Source: Eretmocerus hayati (taxonomy: Eukaryota; Arthropoda; Insecta; Hymenoptera; Aphelinidae). Taken from it: 64,000 nt of DNA. Both the position numbers and the translations under genes were made by a program. Where the stretch lies: the NCBI GenBank assembly GCA_029851415.1, contig CM056743.1, positions 95,144,501 through 95,208,500 on the forward strand, given 5' to 3'. A model generated the notes under the pieces. It was not told the DNA's origin, did no database searches, and worked only from the letters and a program-made list of their open reading frames with translations. Positions 46,142 through 58,500 of the stretch are shown here, piece by piece (the first letter of the stretch is position 1; every line of letters begins with the position of its first letter).

Positions 46142-49100
46142 TAGGATCGGATTGAACTTATAGTCTATCCAGTTTTATTCAATATGTGAAACGCGTTCTT
46201 CTGTATTGAGCCGGGTAGAAAGACGAATCCTCGCGAATTCAGGAAATGGGTATTCCCGACCAATGGAAGTCTATCCATCGAAACGGTATAAAGATAGATC
46301 AGTTCTATCCAGTTCTATACGCCAGACCGGTATACAATACAACGGATGAATCCGATCCAATCCTCACAAATTGTATTCAGACCTCGCCACTCAATCCGAT
46401 CCTATCCGGTTCTATACACGGTAACGGTATTCAATCCGAATCTATCCGGTTTGATGCCTATAAATTGTATTCAGACCCCGGCATTCGATCCGATCCTATC
46501 CGGTTCTATACGCGATACCGGTATTCAATCCGATCCTATCCGGATCAATGCTCACAAATTGTATTCAAATCCCGCCATTGAATCCGGTCCTATCCGGTTC
46601 TATACACGATACCGGTATTCAATCCGAATCTGTCTGGATCAATGCCTATAAATTGTATTCAGACCCCGCCACTCAATCCACTCCTATCCGGTTCTACATA
46701 CGATACCGGTATTCAATCCGAATCTATCCGGCTTTATGCCTGCGATATGTATTCAGACCCCGCCATTCAATCTGATCCTATCCAGTTCTATACACACTAC
46801 CGGGATTCAATTCGAATCTATCCGGTTCGATGCCCACAAATTGTATTGAGATCCCGCCATTCTATCCGCTCCTATCCGGTTTTATACACGATACCGGTAT
46901 TCAATCCTATCCTATCCGGTTCAATGCCTACGATATGTATTCAGACCCCGCCATTCAATCCGATTCTACTCGGTTCTATACACGCTACCGGTATTCAATC
47001 CGAATCCATCCGGTTCGATGCCTACGAATTGTATTCAGACCCCGGCCTCCAATCCGACCTTATCCGGTTGTATATACGGTACCGATATTTAATTCTTTCC
47101 TAACCGGCTCTATACACAGGGTTGGTATGAACTGCTTCGGATCATTCCGGTTCAATACCAAGAGACTGTATTCAGCAGCCCGCCTTTCAATCTGATCCAA
47201 TCCGGTCCTATACACGACACCGGTATTCAATCCGAATCCATCCGGTTCGATGCCTACGAATTGTATTCAGACCCCGGCTTTCAATCCGATCCTGTCTGGT
47301 TGTATATACGGTCCAGGTATCCAGTCCGATCCTATCCGCATCAATGCCTAAGAATTGTATCCAGACCCCTCCATTCGATCCGGTTCTATACACGCTACCG
47401 GTATTCAATCCGAATCTATCCGGTTTCATGCCCATAAATTGTATTCAGACCCCGGCATCCAATCCGACCCTATCCGGTTGTATATACGGTACCGATATTC
47501 AATTCTTTCCTGACCGGTTCTATACACAGGGTTGGTATGAACCGCTTCGGATCATTCCGGTTCAATACCAAGAAACTGTATTCAGCAGCCCGCCTTTCAA
47601 TCTGATCCAATCCGGTCCTATACACGACACCGGTATTCGATCCGAATCTATCCGATTTCATGCCCATGAATTGTATTCAGACCCCGGTTTCCAATCCGAC
47701 CCTATCCGGTTGTATATACGGTACCGATATTCAATTCTTTCCTAACCAGTTCTATACACAGGGATGGTATGAACTGCTTCGGATCATTCCGGTTCAATAC
47801 CAAGAAACTGTATTCAGCAGCCCGCCTTTCAATGTGATCCAATCCGGTCCTATACACGACACCGGTATTCAATCCGAATCCATCCGGTTCGATGCCTACG
47901 AATTGTATTCAGACCCCGGCTTTCAATCCGATCCTGTCCGGTTGTATATACGGTCAAGGTATCCAGTCCGATCCTATCCGCATCAATGCCTGAAAATTGT
48001 ATCCAGACCCCGCCATTCGATCCGGTTTTATACACAGTGACGGTATTCGATCCGAATCTATCCGGTTTGATGCCTACAAATTGTATTCAGACCCCGGTTC
48101 CCAATCCGATCCTATCCGGTTGTATATACGGTACAGGGGTTCCATTCGATCCTATCTGGATCAATGCCTATAAATTGTATCCAGACCCCGCCACTCAACC
48201 CGCTCCTATCCGGTTTTATACACGATACCGGTATTCAATCCTATCCTATCCGGTTCAATGCCTACGATATGTATTCAGACCCCGCCATTCAATCCGATTC
48301 TACTTGGTTCTATACACGCTACCGGTATTCAATCCGAATCCATCCGGTTCGATGCCTACGAATTGTATTCAGACCCCGGCCTCCAATCCGACCCTATCCG
48401 GTTGTACATACGGTACCGATATTCAACTCTTTCCTAACCGGTTCTATACACAGGGTTGGTATGAACCGCTTCGGATCATTCCGGTTCAATACCAAGAAAC
48501 TGTATTCAGCAGCCCACCTTTCAGTCTGATCCAATCCGATCCTATACACGACACCGGTATTCAATCCGAATCTATCCGGTTGCATGCCCATAAATTGTAT
48601 TCAGACCCCGGCTTCCAATTCGACCCTATCCGGTTGTATATACGGTACCAATATACAATTCCTTCCTAACCGGTTCTATACACAGGGTTGGTATGAACCG
48701 CTTCGGATCATTCCGGTTCAATACCAAGAGACTGTATTCAGCAGCCCGCCTTTCAATCTGATCCAATCCGGTCCTATACACGACACCGGTATTCAATCCG
48801 AATCCATCCGGTTCGATGCCTACGAATTGTATTCAGACCCCGGCTTTCAATCCGATCCTGTCCGGTTGTATATACGGTCCAGGTATTCAATCCGATCCTA
48901 TCCGCATCAATGCCTTAGAATTGTATCCAGACCCCGCCATTCGATCCGGTTCTGCACACGGTAACGGTATTCAATCCGAATCTATCCGGTTTGATGCCTA
49001 CAAATTGTATTCAGACCCCGGTTCTCAATCCGATCCTTCCCGGTTGTATATACGGTACAGGGATTCCATTCGATCCTATCCGGATCAATGCCTATAAATT

Positions 49101-49920
49101 TTATTCAGACCCCGCCATTCAATCCGCTCCTATCTGGTTCCATACCCGGTACCCGTGTTCAATCCGAATCTATCCGGTTCGATGCCTACAAGTTCTATTC
49201 AGACCCCGGCTTCCAATTTGATCCTATCCGGTTGTATATACGGCACGGGTATTCGATCCGATCCTATCCGGATTAATGCCTATGAATCAGGTTCAGTCCT
49301 CGCCCTTCAATCGAATCCCACCCGATTCCATACACGGTAACGGTATTCATTCCTTTCCTATCATGTTCTATACACAGGATCGGTATGAACTACTTTGGAT
49401 CATTCCTGTTCAATACCAAGAAACTGTATTCGGCAGTCCGCCATCCAATCCGATCTAATCCGGTCCTATACACGATTCCGGTATCCAATCCAAATCTTTT
49501 CGGTTCGATGCCTGTAAATTGTGTTCAGACCAGGCATTTCATCCGATTTTATCCGGACCAATGTCTATGAAACGTATTCAGACCTTGCTATTCAATCCGG
49601 ATCTATCCGATTCTATATGCAGGACCAGTATGAACTTCTCTGAATCATCCCGGTTCAATACCAAGAAACTGTATTCAGCAGCCCGCCATTCAATCCGATC
49701 CAGTCCGGTCCTCGGTCCTATAGACGATTCCGGTATTCAATCCGAATGTATTCGGTCCGATGCCTGTGAATTGTATTCAGACCCCGGCATTTCATCCGAT
49801 CCTATCCGGATCAATGTCTATAAAACGTATCCAGGCCTCGCTATTCAATCCGGTCCTATCCGGTTTCATACATAGTAACGGTATCCAATCCGAATATATC
49901 CGGTTCGATGCCTACGATTG
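46142..49920 (+). repeat. Satellite array 1, about 94-bp units
   Basis: The unit contains two related halves: ATTCAATCCGATCCTATCC with GGTTCTATACACGATACC, and ATTCAATCCGAATCTATCC with a GATGCCTACGAATTG-like end, then TATTCAGACCCCGCC. Variant units with GGTTGGTATGAACYGCTTCG recur (about 47120, 47530, 47763, 48446, 48691, 49380, 49625), forming higher-order repeats. Confidence 0.9.
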
Positions 49921-50066
49921 AATTAGGGACGAGGCCGGATTTGAGTGGTATCGATCCGGATTGGAATACTCTCATCCAATACACAGAAGTTGGATTGAAG
50001 CGGATAGGCACATTGAGTTTATCCCTTTATTTGGCTTTTGATGTGGATTGGATTGGATTAATTCGA

Positions 50067-50345
50067 GCCGAGGGGCGTCTCACTGAATGGTAGCCTATGT
50101 TGCTGCTGGCCGCTGTTGGTCGCATGGGGTATGATTTCTCCTGCTGCGAATCCTCTCCAAGCAGCCTACAGCAGCCAGGCATGTGCCTGGCAGCGTCGGG
50201 CAGCGAACTCGGCTGCCGCACGCACACTAGCACATACCTGTCCGGCTATGGACCACTTGGACAGGATAATTCATACCGCATGCGACCAACAGCGGCCGGC
50301 AGCAGAATCGGCTGCCATTCAGTGAGTTGCCCCTTGATTCGAGCA
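50067..50345. mobile_element. Small palindromic insert near the satellite centre
   Basis: GC-rich, non-satellite. Inverted arms share CTCACTGAATGGYAGCC and GGCCGCTGTTGGTCGCATG. Looks like a short foldback inserted in the array. Confidence 0.7.
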
Positions 50346-51534
50346 CAAGGCCGGATTAGAATGGGATTGATTTGGATAGGAGTACTTCCCACCAGTACAC
50401 CAAAGTTGGTTTGAAGTGGATAGGAGGTCTGTTCATCTACGTGTATTCTGCATTGGTGCGGATTAGATGAGTTCGATTCGGGAATGAGGTCGGATTGAAG
50501 TAATATTAGTCCGGATTGGAATATTACCACCCAATCCACAGAAGTTGGATTGAAGCGGATAGGAACATCGCGGTTCTCCCTCAATTTGGCTTTGGATGTG
50601 GATTCGATTGGATTCAATCGAGCCCAAGACCGGATTAGAATGGGATTGATTCGGATGAGAATACTCCCCTCCAATACACAAATGCTGGACAGGAGCGAAT
50701 AGGCACACTGTTGCTTTACCTCCATTCGGCATTGAACGCGGATTGCATTGCATTGAGTTGGGGACTAGGCCGAATCGAAGTGGTATTGATCCGGATTGGA
50801 ATACTCTCATCGAATACACCAAAGTTAGATTGAAGCGGATAGGCACACTGCTGCTCTAATACCTTCATTCGGCAATAGATGCGGATTGGATTTGTATTGA
50901 ATTGAGGACGAGGCCGGATTGAGATGGTATTGATCCGGATGGGAATACTCTCATTCAATACACAGAAGTTGGATTGGAACGGATAGGCGCATTGCTCTTC
51001 TCCTTCAATTTGGCTTTGAATGTGGATTGGATTGGATTGGATTCAATCGAGCACGAGGCCAGACTGGAGCGGGATTGATCCGGTTTGGAATACTGCCATC
51101 CAATACAACTAAGTTGGATTGATGCGGATAGGCATATTGCTGCTCTACCTCTATACAGCATAAGAAGCGGATTGGATCACATTGGATTAAGGACAATGCC
51201 GGATTGAAATAGTATTGATCCGGATTGGAGCATCATCATCCAATACACAGAAATTGGATTGAAGCGGATAGGCACATTGCGGTACAACCTCAATTCAGCT
51301 CTGGACGCGGATTGGATTGGATTCAATCGAGCGCAAGGCCGGATTGAAGTGGTGTTGATCTGGATTGGCATACTCTCATCCTATACACAGAAGTTGGTTT
51401 GAAGCGGATGGGTGCATTGATCTTCTCCCTCAATTTGGATTTGGATGTGGATTGGATTGAATTCATTTGAGCACAAGGCCGTACTGGAGTGGGATTGATC
51501 CGGTTGGTATACTTCCATCCAATACACCAAAGTT

Positions 51535-53228
51535 GGATTGAAGCGGATAGGCACACTGCTGCTCTAATACCTTCATTCGGCATTAGATGCGGATTGGATC
51601 GTATTGAATTGAGGACAAGGCCGGATTGAAGTGGTATTGATCCGGATGGGAATACTTCCATCCAATACCCAAAAGTTGGATCGAAGCGGATAGAAAGACT
51701 GCTAATCTGCCTCCGTTCGACCTTGCATGCGGATTGGACTGGATTCAGTCGAGGACAAGCTCGGATTAGAGTGGTATTGATCCGGATTGGGTAACTTCCA
51801 TCCAATACCCAAATTATGGATTGAAGCGGATAGAGAGACTGCTTCTCCAATCCCATCCGGCATAGGATGCGAATTCGACAGGATTCAGTCGAGGACAAGC
51901 CCGGATTGGGGAGGGGGGTATCGATACGGATTTGGAAACGTCTATCAAATACCCGAAAGTTGGATTGAAGCGGATAGAATGACTGCTTCTCTGCCTCCAT
52001 CCGGCATTCGATGCCGATTGTACAAGATTAAGTCGAGGACAAGCCCGGATTGGAGTGGTATTGATCCGGATTGAGGAACTTCTATCCAATACCACAAAGT
52101 TAGATTGAAGCGGATAGGAAGACTGCTTCTCTGACCCCATTCGGCATCGGATGCGGATTGGACAGGATTCAATCGATGAAAAGCTCGGATTGGAGTGGTA
52201 TTGATCCGGATTGGGTCACTTCCACCCAATGCCCAAATCATTGATTGAAACGGATAGGGAGACTGCTCCTCCTACGTCATTCGGCATTGGCTGCGGATTG
52301 GACTGGATTCAGTTGAGGGCAAGCTCGGATTGGGGTGGTATTGATCCGGATTGAGGAACGTCTATCCGATACCCAGAAGTTGGATTGAAGCGGATAGGCA
52401 CACTGCTGCTCTAATACCTTCATTCGGCATTAGATGCGGATTGGATCGTATTGAATTGAGGACAAGGCCGGATTGAAGTGGTATTGATCCGGATGGGAAT
52501 ACTTCCATCCAATACCCAAAAGTTGGATTGAAGCGGATAGAAAGACTGCTAATCTGCCTCCGTTCGACCTTGCATGCGGATTGGACTGGATTCAGTCGAG
52601 GACAAGCTCGGATTGGAGTGGTATTGATCCGGATTGGGTAACTTCCATCCAATACCCAAATTATGGATTGAAGCGGATAGGGAGACTGCTTCTCCAATCC
52701 CATCCCGCATAGGATGCGGATTCGACAGGATTCAGTCGAGGACAAGCCCGGATTGGGGAGGGGGGTATCGATACGGATTTGGAAACGTCTATCAAATACC
52801 CGAAAGTTGGATTGAAGCGGATAGAATGACTGCTTCTCTGCCTCCATCCGGCATTCGATGCCGATTGTACAAGATTAAGTCGAGGACAAGCCCGGATTGG
52901 AGTGGTATTGATCCGGATTGAGGAACTTCTATCCAATACCACAAAGTTAGATTGAAGCGGATAGGAAGACTGCTTCTCTGACCCCATTCGGCATCGGATG
53001 CGGATTGGACAGGATTCAATCGATGAAAAGCTCGGATTGGAGTGGTATTGATCCGGATTGGGTCACTTCCACCCAATGCCCAAATCATTGATTGAAACGG
53101 ATAGGGAGACTGCTCCTCCTACGTCATTCGGCATTGGCTGCGGATTGGACTGGATTCAGTTGAGACCAAGCTCGGATTGGGGTGGTATTGATCCGGATTG
53201 AGGAACGTCTATCCTATACCCAAAAGTT
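51535..53228 (-). repeat. Recent 847-bp higher-order duplication within array 2
   Basis: About 51535-52381 and 52382-53228 are nearly identical across six satellite units, with only a few substitutions, far more alike than neighbouring units. Confidence 0.85.
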
Positions 53229-53937
53229 GGATTGAAGCGGACAGAAAGACTGCCCCTCCGCCTCCTTCGGCATTGGCTGCAGATTGGACTGGATTCAGTT
53301 GAGGCCAAGCCCGGATTGGGGTAGTATTGATCCGGATTGGAATACTATCATCCAATACACCGAAGTCGGATTGAAGCGGATAGGCATATGGCGATTCTAC
53401 TCCAATCCGGCTTTGGCTGGGGATTGGATCGGATTCAATCTAGCACGTAGCCGGATTGAGATGGGATTCATTCGGATTGAAATACTCCTATTCAATACAC
53501 CAATGTTGGATTCAAATGGTATTGACCCGGATTGAAGCGTTGGAAGTTGATGCATTCTTTTTGGATTCACAGGGATCGGAGTCTCTCCCTAATTGTGTAC
53601 TGGAACGGATTCGACTCAATCATCCGTTTCGTCATTGAGTTGTATTCGGCTCTAACCTCGTGAATACTGGATTGAACCGGATTACATTGAATCGAGATTT
53701 TGTTCATAGATTCGGATTCGTCTGTGATCTACCCATAAGTCCTATAGATGCGGATTCGGACGGATTCGTTTAATGCTTTAATCTCGCATTCAGCCGGACT
53801 AGGTCCCTCGGCGGATTCAAATCGATTGAACCTCAATGCCACTTTTCTCGCGTGCGGATAGACTTGGTAGATCCGGATTGGTTCGGACTCATCCGGATGG
53901 CTTTTCTATACGTTTCTATCCATCTCTTGCAGCAGGG

Positions 53938-54223
53938 TGGGTGCACTCACTATCCGACAGTCTCAGCTAATAAGTTCATTTGCCTCCAACAACCACCTGC
54001 AACGTGAAGATGAGAAAAATGAAAAAAAAATTTGCCCTAGGTGAGGCTCCGAACCCCGGCTCTTCGGATCTGTATTCGTGAAGAGTTGATCTCTATGTAT
54101 AGCAGGCCACGCCGCGAAAAATGTCGGAGCGAGCGGGCGACTCACTCGCTCAAACTGCTCATGGAACCGAGTTATTTCGTACATTCATGAGCAGCTTACC
54201 ATATGTCCATACGGGCTCCCGTA
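53938..54223 (-). repeat. Right arm (outer piece) of the TACGGRAGCCCG element
   Basis: Inverted match to 42500-42820, sharing CATATGTCCATACGGGCT-like and CTATGTATAGCAGGCCAC blocks. Confidence 0.85.
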
Positions 54224-54344
54224 AATTCCAGTGCAAGTGCGTATTTAAGCCTCGTATTCAGTGCTTTGTGTTGTTTGTGTACACACATGCGCATACGCCA
54301 GTTCACACACATGTTATCCAGTACGAGCGCCACCAAGCGGCTGG

Positions 54345-54560
54345 CTAAGCGCCCCAACAAGAAGTTTCCGCGCCTGTTCGCAGTCCGCGCGGCCGCAAAA
54401 AATACATGGAAAGTAATGGGAAGGGTGGGGTCAGGTTTGCCCGCGGCTTGCATTAATGCCCGCGCATGCGCGCTCCACTCCCATTTCTTTCCATGTATTT
54501 TTTCGCGGCCACGTGGACTGCGGACAAGCGCGGAAACTTCTTGTCGAGGTCCTAACATAA
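54345..54560. mobile_element. 215-bp GC-rich foldback
   Basis: Arms share ACAAGAAGTTTCCGCGC and AAAAATACATGGAAAG in inverted order around a GC-rich loop. Confidence 0.8.
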
Positions 54561-54949
54561 TTAGCCCCCCCCCCCCTGTTATCCAAGCTGCGGGCTAGCG
54601 GGCTCCAGTTTCGCTCGAGAACTGGGCTGCACGCTGGGCTGGGCTTCGGGCCTTCGGGCCAGACTCAGCTCTGACTCGTTGTCACGTCCATAACAGGTTA
54701 GGATTGGTTAGGATCACAGGCGCGAGTCTAGGTGCAATTATATCGGTGCTAGTGCAAGGCAGTGCAAGGTGTTAGACTGGTTCGGATATCTATCACGTCA
54801 ACGATATTCCTTCTAATGTTTTTTCAGAACCTCACATGTATAAGAGTAATCCGCTCTTGTCTCAGCTCTTGGGCTGGCAACAAAGAGTTGCCGGCCCAAG
54901 ATGAATGTTCACGTTCTTATTCATACCCATCTGTCTCGCTTACGTTCAC
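54561..54949. other. hAT interior, no gene recognised
   Basis: C-run at about 54567-54577, then GGGCTSGGCTKCGGGCC-type short repeats. Only short ORFs. Confidence 0.5.
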
Positions 54950-55451
54950 CATCGTTGAGAAAAAAACTAATTACGAATCAATTTCGTTTCGTTTCGTTTC
55001 TTTCAACGAAATTATTGTTTAGTTCCGTTTAACAAAAACAAAATTACAGAAGAATAACGTTTCGTTTTGTTTTTCCCAATGAAACTATAGTTGAGTTTCG
55101 TTCCGTTTTTTACGATCCTAACAAAAATTTTCGTTTAGTTTCGTTTGTCAAAAACGAAATTATAGAAGACTTACGTTGCATTACGTTTCTCCCAACGAAA
55201 TTATTGTTGAGTTCCGTTTTTGTTTCTTACCAAACTATATTTCGTTTTCGTTTGATTTAGTTTCTGGTAAACCAAATGAAATACGTTATCGGAAGTCAAT
55301 AGTTATGTTTAGTTTCGTTTATCAGATGAACGAAACGTAATTCTGGTATTTTGATTATGTTTTCTGAAAAACGAAACAAAACGTAAGTCCCTCCTAGTTT
55401 CGTTGGAGGTTATCGAAACTAAACGAAACTTAAGTTTAGGTACAAACCCTG
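54950..55451 (-). repeat. Right subterminal TTTCGTTTAGTTTCG array of the hAT-type element
   Basis: Inverted counterpart of 37597-38160, ending in the TIR. Confidence 0.85.
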
Positions 55452-55457
55452 GTTAGT

Positions 55458-56414
55458 ACATATATCAGTGATTCCGTCGAAAGTGGGATTTTTCGTGTTC
55501 CATGTTCCCCCAAGTTTTTAAGGGTCGGGATGTGCACTGTAGCAATTTTCTGGAGCATGTTCTATTGGTGCGCAACTACGTTAATAGTTTTAGAGACGAT
55601 CCTAATGTTCCTGTATTTTGTAGTGTCTGATAAAGGGTCCAAATGCCCATTCCGTCCCCTGTAGTAAACTGAACTTGGACTTTTGAATTCATCACGACGC
55701 ATATTATATGTAGCTATGCACTCCAATTTGTAATACTTCAAATAACATGATCCACCACTTTGCGAATCCAAATTGAGCTCTCAGCTCGAACACGGCCATC
55801 CGACATTTTGAAGACGGGTTTGCACCAAAACTGCTTGCACAGCACTTATAAGGTCGGCACAGTCCCCGATCGTCTATTGAGCCTTCCTGACCAATGAAGT
55901 TGATTTCTAGGAACCCAAATACACCTCATCCATGTGCAACAGTAGCCGAAAACTCGAATCTGTAGCCGGGCGCACCACATGAACGTGTTTTCAGAATGGC
56001 GTACAAAATTTTCTGTCCTTTCCGTCCCCATGTTGTGCTCCGCCCCAACGCGCTATATCGCTTTGTGAAACATACCTCCTTGAAGTATTTGATTGCATTA
56101 GAGCAAATCTATGCGGAAAAGAGTCTACGATTGGTTGTCGAGCCGTGGGAATATAATTAAGGCGAAATGTCCATTCCGTCCCTGTCCATTCCGTCCCCCT
56201 CTGCGACCCCTTAAACTCGACATATCTTTGTTCGTCTTCAATTTTGAGCTACGTAGCTCCAGGTACTTCCTTTTTGTGCCAAAACAAGTGGGAACCAACT
56301 GCAACGACTCACTAAAAATCGTCTGGGGCTAAAATAATTTTTTGGCCCAAATAACGCTCGGTGACGATTTTGGCCCCAAAAAATCCCACTTTGGGCGGAA
56401 TCACTCATATATGT
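55458..56414. mobile_element. 957-bp inverted-repeat element next to the hAT end
   Basis: Ends ACATATATCAGTGATTCCG and complement ACATATATGAGTGATTCCG, plus an inner AAAGTGGGATTTTT match. The interior repeats CCATTCCGTCCC (55648, 56170, 56183). The hAT-type target site overlaps its left end. Confidence 0.75.
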
Positions 56415-58500
56415 GCACGCCCATGTGCGAGTATTTACATTGCGCGTCAGTCAGAAGGCGAAAAGATCGCTACTATACCAACTCAGAGGCGCGCGGAAAT
56501 TTGAATAGTAGATGGAAGCTCATAGACAATTCTATCTTGAATTATCAGAAATAAAAACCAAAATTTTTGGGTTATGGCACTCACAATATATCATATAGTT
56601 AAATGTCATCATACTTTCGAAACACAGTTAACTATTTGATGTGCCAACTTATGTCTTGCATAGTCAGTGTTTTGTTCGTTGTCAAGTGAATAAAAGCGTT
56701 CTCTTAAGTTTTCTTTTACCAATTTTATTCCATCATCAATCTGATGTATCACTGATAGCCCTTGTATAATTGAATCAAAGGTGTCTACTGGCACCTCCGC
56801 GTTGGACTCGTATTCGGAGTACTTCCATCGTTTCCGCTAGCGATGATCCAGACTCATCATTGCCACAGATCGGTACCCTGATTGGCTCTGAATCCGAATT
56901 TTATGGCTTTTAGAATCTGTGGTCAGGTAGCCTCGACCATCGGCGATTACAAAGGCTCTGGCTGGAAAAGACAATGAGAATCTTACAATGAAGGCGGACG
57001 GATATTCCATCATCATTCGTGATATCGAGTATTTCCTTCTAATTCTTCTGTTTTTCCTTCAAATTCCTCATCACAGTAGAACTCGGAATAATCGAAGTCA
57101 TAAACTTATTCAGTTGATTCTTTTGGTAGGTTACTGATACATTGGATATCGATTGCCTTATTTCTTTGCAATGCGCGGGAATCCTTCCTTGTGGCACGCC
57201 AGCATAAGAAACTCGAACTACCTCTGGAATGCATCGAGGATCTGCGTCTTTTTCTATTTTGACAGCAGCTACAGGCTCAGTTATTGTCTGGTGTCCGGTC
57301 GACTTCAAGAAAATCGTAACATGGCCGCAAATGTATGAGCTCCGATGTTTCCCTGGTTGAGAAATTTACTGACTCCCCTTGGAGCCCGAATAACAAGAGG
57401 TCTCGAGGTGTCAATCATTTTCAAACCGATGTTAGGTGATCTCATGACACAACAAGTCTCTTTACGACGGTCCAAGTAAGACTCAACTAAGTGAACCGAG
57501 CCTCACGATTCCCAAAAGTGCAACAGAAGGTGAAAATCTCACCAAGATGATACTGGGAACTCTATAAATATGTAGGATAGTGAGTGAATTCTTCGTCGAC
57601 CTTGAAAGACCTTGTGGCGAGGAATTGATGAAAAATTTCCTCGCTTCGGTATAATAGACAGAGTTATATTCTTTCGACATTTCGTCTACTTGGTTACTAG
57701 ATCTCACCAGGGCAGTTTCTATGATTGATATCACCAGTTTGACATCACATCATTACACTTAGTCCATCACAGTTATGAAAACCATTTCTCATACTTACAA
57801 GTTTGAGACTTATAAGAATCAAATTTGAGAATGTACACATTGCGGATATCGTCCGTCTCTTGTCAAAACAAATGTTATTGCGAGCTTAATTGTGTCGATA
57901 GTCTGAACTGAAGATTATCGACGAGTATATGAGCGTTTCTCTGGAACTTTTGCACTTTGCTGAGAATCGTTGAAGAATGAAAACCGCTCAACGCACATCT
58001 GGGATCTTTTGCTCACGTATTCGCGTAGTTTTGAGAGTTCCAAAACCACTATTGGAACTCATATAGCGTTGATGGCATCGCCAAAATCACGTTAACGAGT
58101 CGAGCTTCGAGTAGTTTCTCGTCGATTTTCCAGAATTCCTTAAGCATACATTTGACAAGATTGATAATTTCAACGAATGCCTTGGGCTTTTTGTAGCTTC
58201 ATACGGTGAGGGTATCCGATCACAATTGGTTTTACCCACATATAGCTCAATCCGCCTATGTGGGGTGAGGAAAAGTAAACTTTTTTCGTGAGTCACGTCT
58301 TTTGGATTTTCCGTCAAAGCAGTCGTGTTCTAGTCATGAAGATCGCACAAACACGAGCCTCGTCGCAAAATCTCCGAAATTGCATCCACTTCAGATATGT
58401 ACTAGCAGAACTGCCTTGCTCGCGTGCTCGCTCGGCCACAGTGTACAGAAGATCATTGATGATGTGGAAATGTCAATGTTTCCTCCAATAATCACCAATA
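56415..58500 (-). other. Cluster of weak minus-strand ORFs, unidentified
   Basis: Minus-strand open segments at 58087-58317, 57483-57734, 57039-57308 and 56609-56794 have protein-like composition and are linked by further readable stretches in shifting frames (for example about 56850-57010). I recognise no domain and see no consistent splice sites. This could be a decayed gene of mobile or viral origin, or chance. Nothing else is recognised here. Confidence 0.25.

Larger units (their letters stand above)
49925..53900 (-). repeat. Satellite array 2, about 137-bp units
   Basis: The unit includes TTGGATTGAAGCGGATAGG, a variable CTGCTTCTCTGCCTCC-like segment, GATGCGGATTGGATTG and GTGGTATTGATCCGGATTGG. 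The CCGGATTGAAT core is the reverse complement of the array 1 core, so the arrays form inverted arms. Confidence 0.9.
46121..53939. mobile_element. 7.8 kb satellite-carrying TIR element with TG duplication
   Basis: The ends CCCTGCTGGAAGAGATGG (46123) and complement of CCCTGCTGCAAGAGATGG (to 53937) are flanked by TG. Removing the element and one TG restores a sequence collinear with the intact left arm at about 42805-42830. The interior is nearly all satellite in two oppositely oriented arrays, with a small non-satellite insert near the centre. No coding function; long ORFs in it are artefacts of repetition. Confidence 0.8.
42494..54229. mobile_element. TIR element with TACGGRAGCCCGTATGG ends and 6-bp TSD
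   Basis: AATTCC is repeated at 42494-42499 and 54224-54229, flanking ends TACGGAAGCCCGTATGG and its near-complement. The long arm 42500-43207 has its mirror in two pieces, 45745-46122 and 53938-54223. The right arm was therefore split by the satellite element 46123-53937. Without that and the 43941-45200 insertion it is about 2.7 kb. No transposase recognised; superfamily unknown. Confidence 0.78.
37589..55459. mobile_element. 17.9 kb hAT-type element or nest
   Basis: The ends are CAGGGTTTGTGACTAAACG at 37597 and its near-complement ending at 55451 (...ACAAACCCTG). GTTAGTAC is duplicated exactly at 37589-37596 and 55452-55459. The TIR start CAG, the 8-bp duplication and its nTnnnnAn form are hAT hallmarks. 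Beneath each end lie inverted arrays of AAACGAAACTAAACG motifs. I find no hAT transposase. Most of the interior is later nested insertions. Confidence 0.82.

Noticed and set aside
46246..53638. Dozens of 60-225-residue ORFs on both strands
   Set aside because: They lie in satellite arrays, repeat the same peptide motifs in several frames, and the 94- and 137-bp periods are not multiples of three. Artefacts of repetition.
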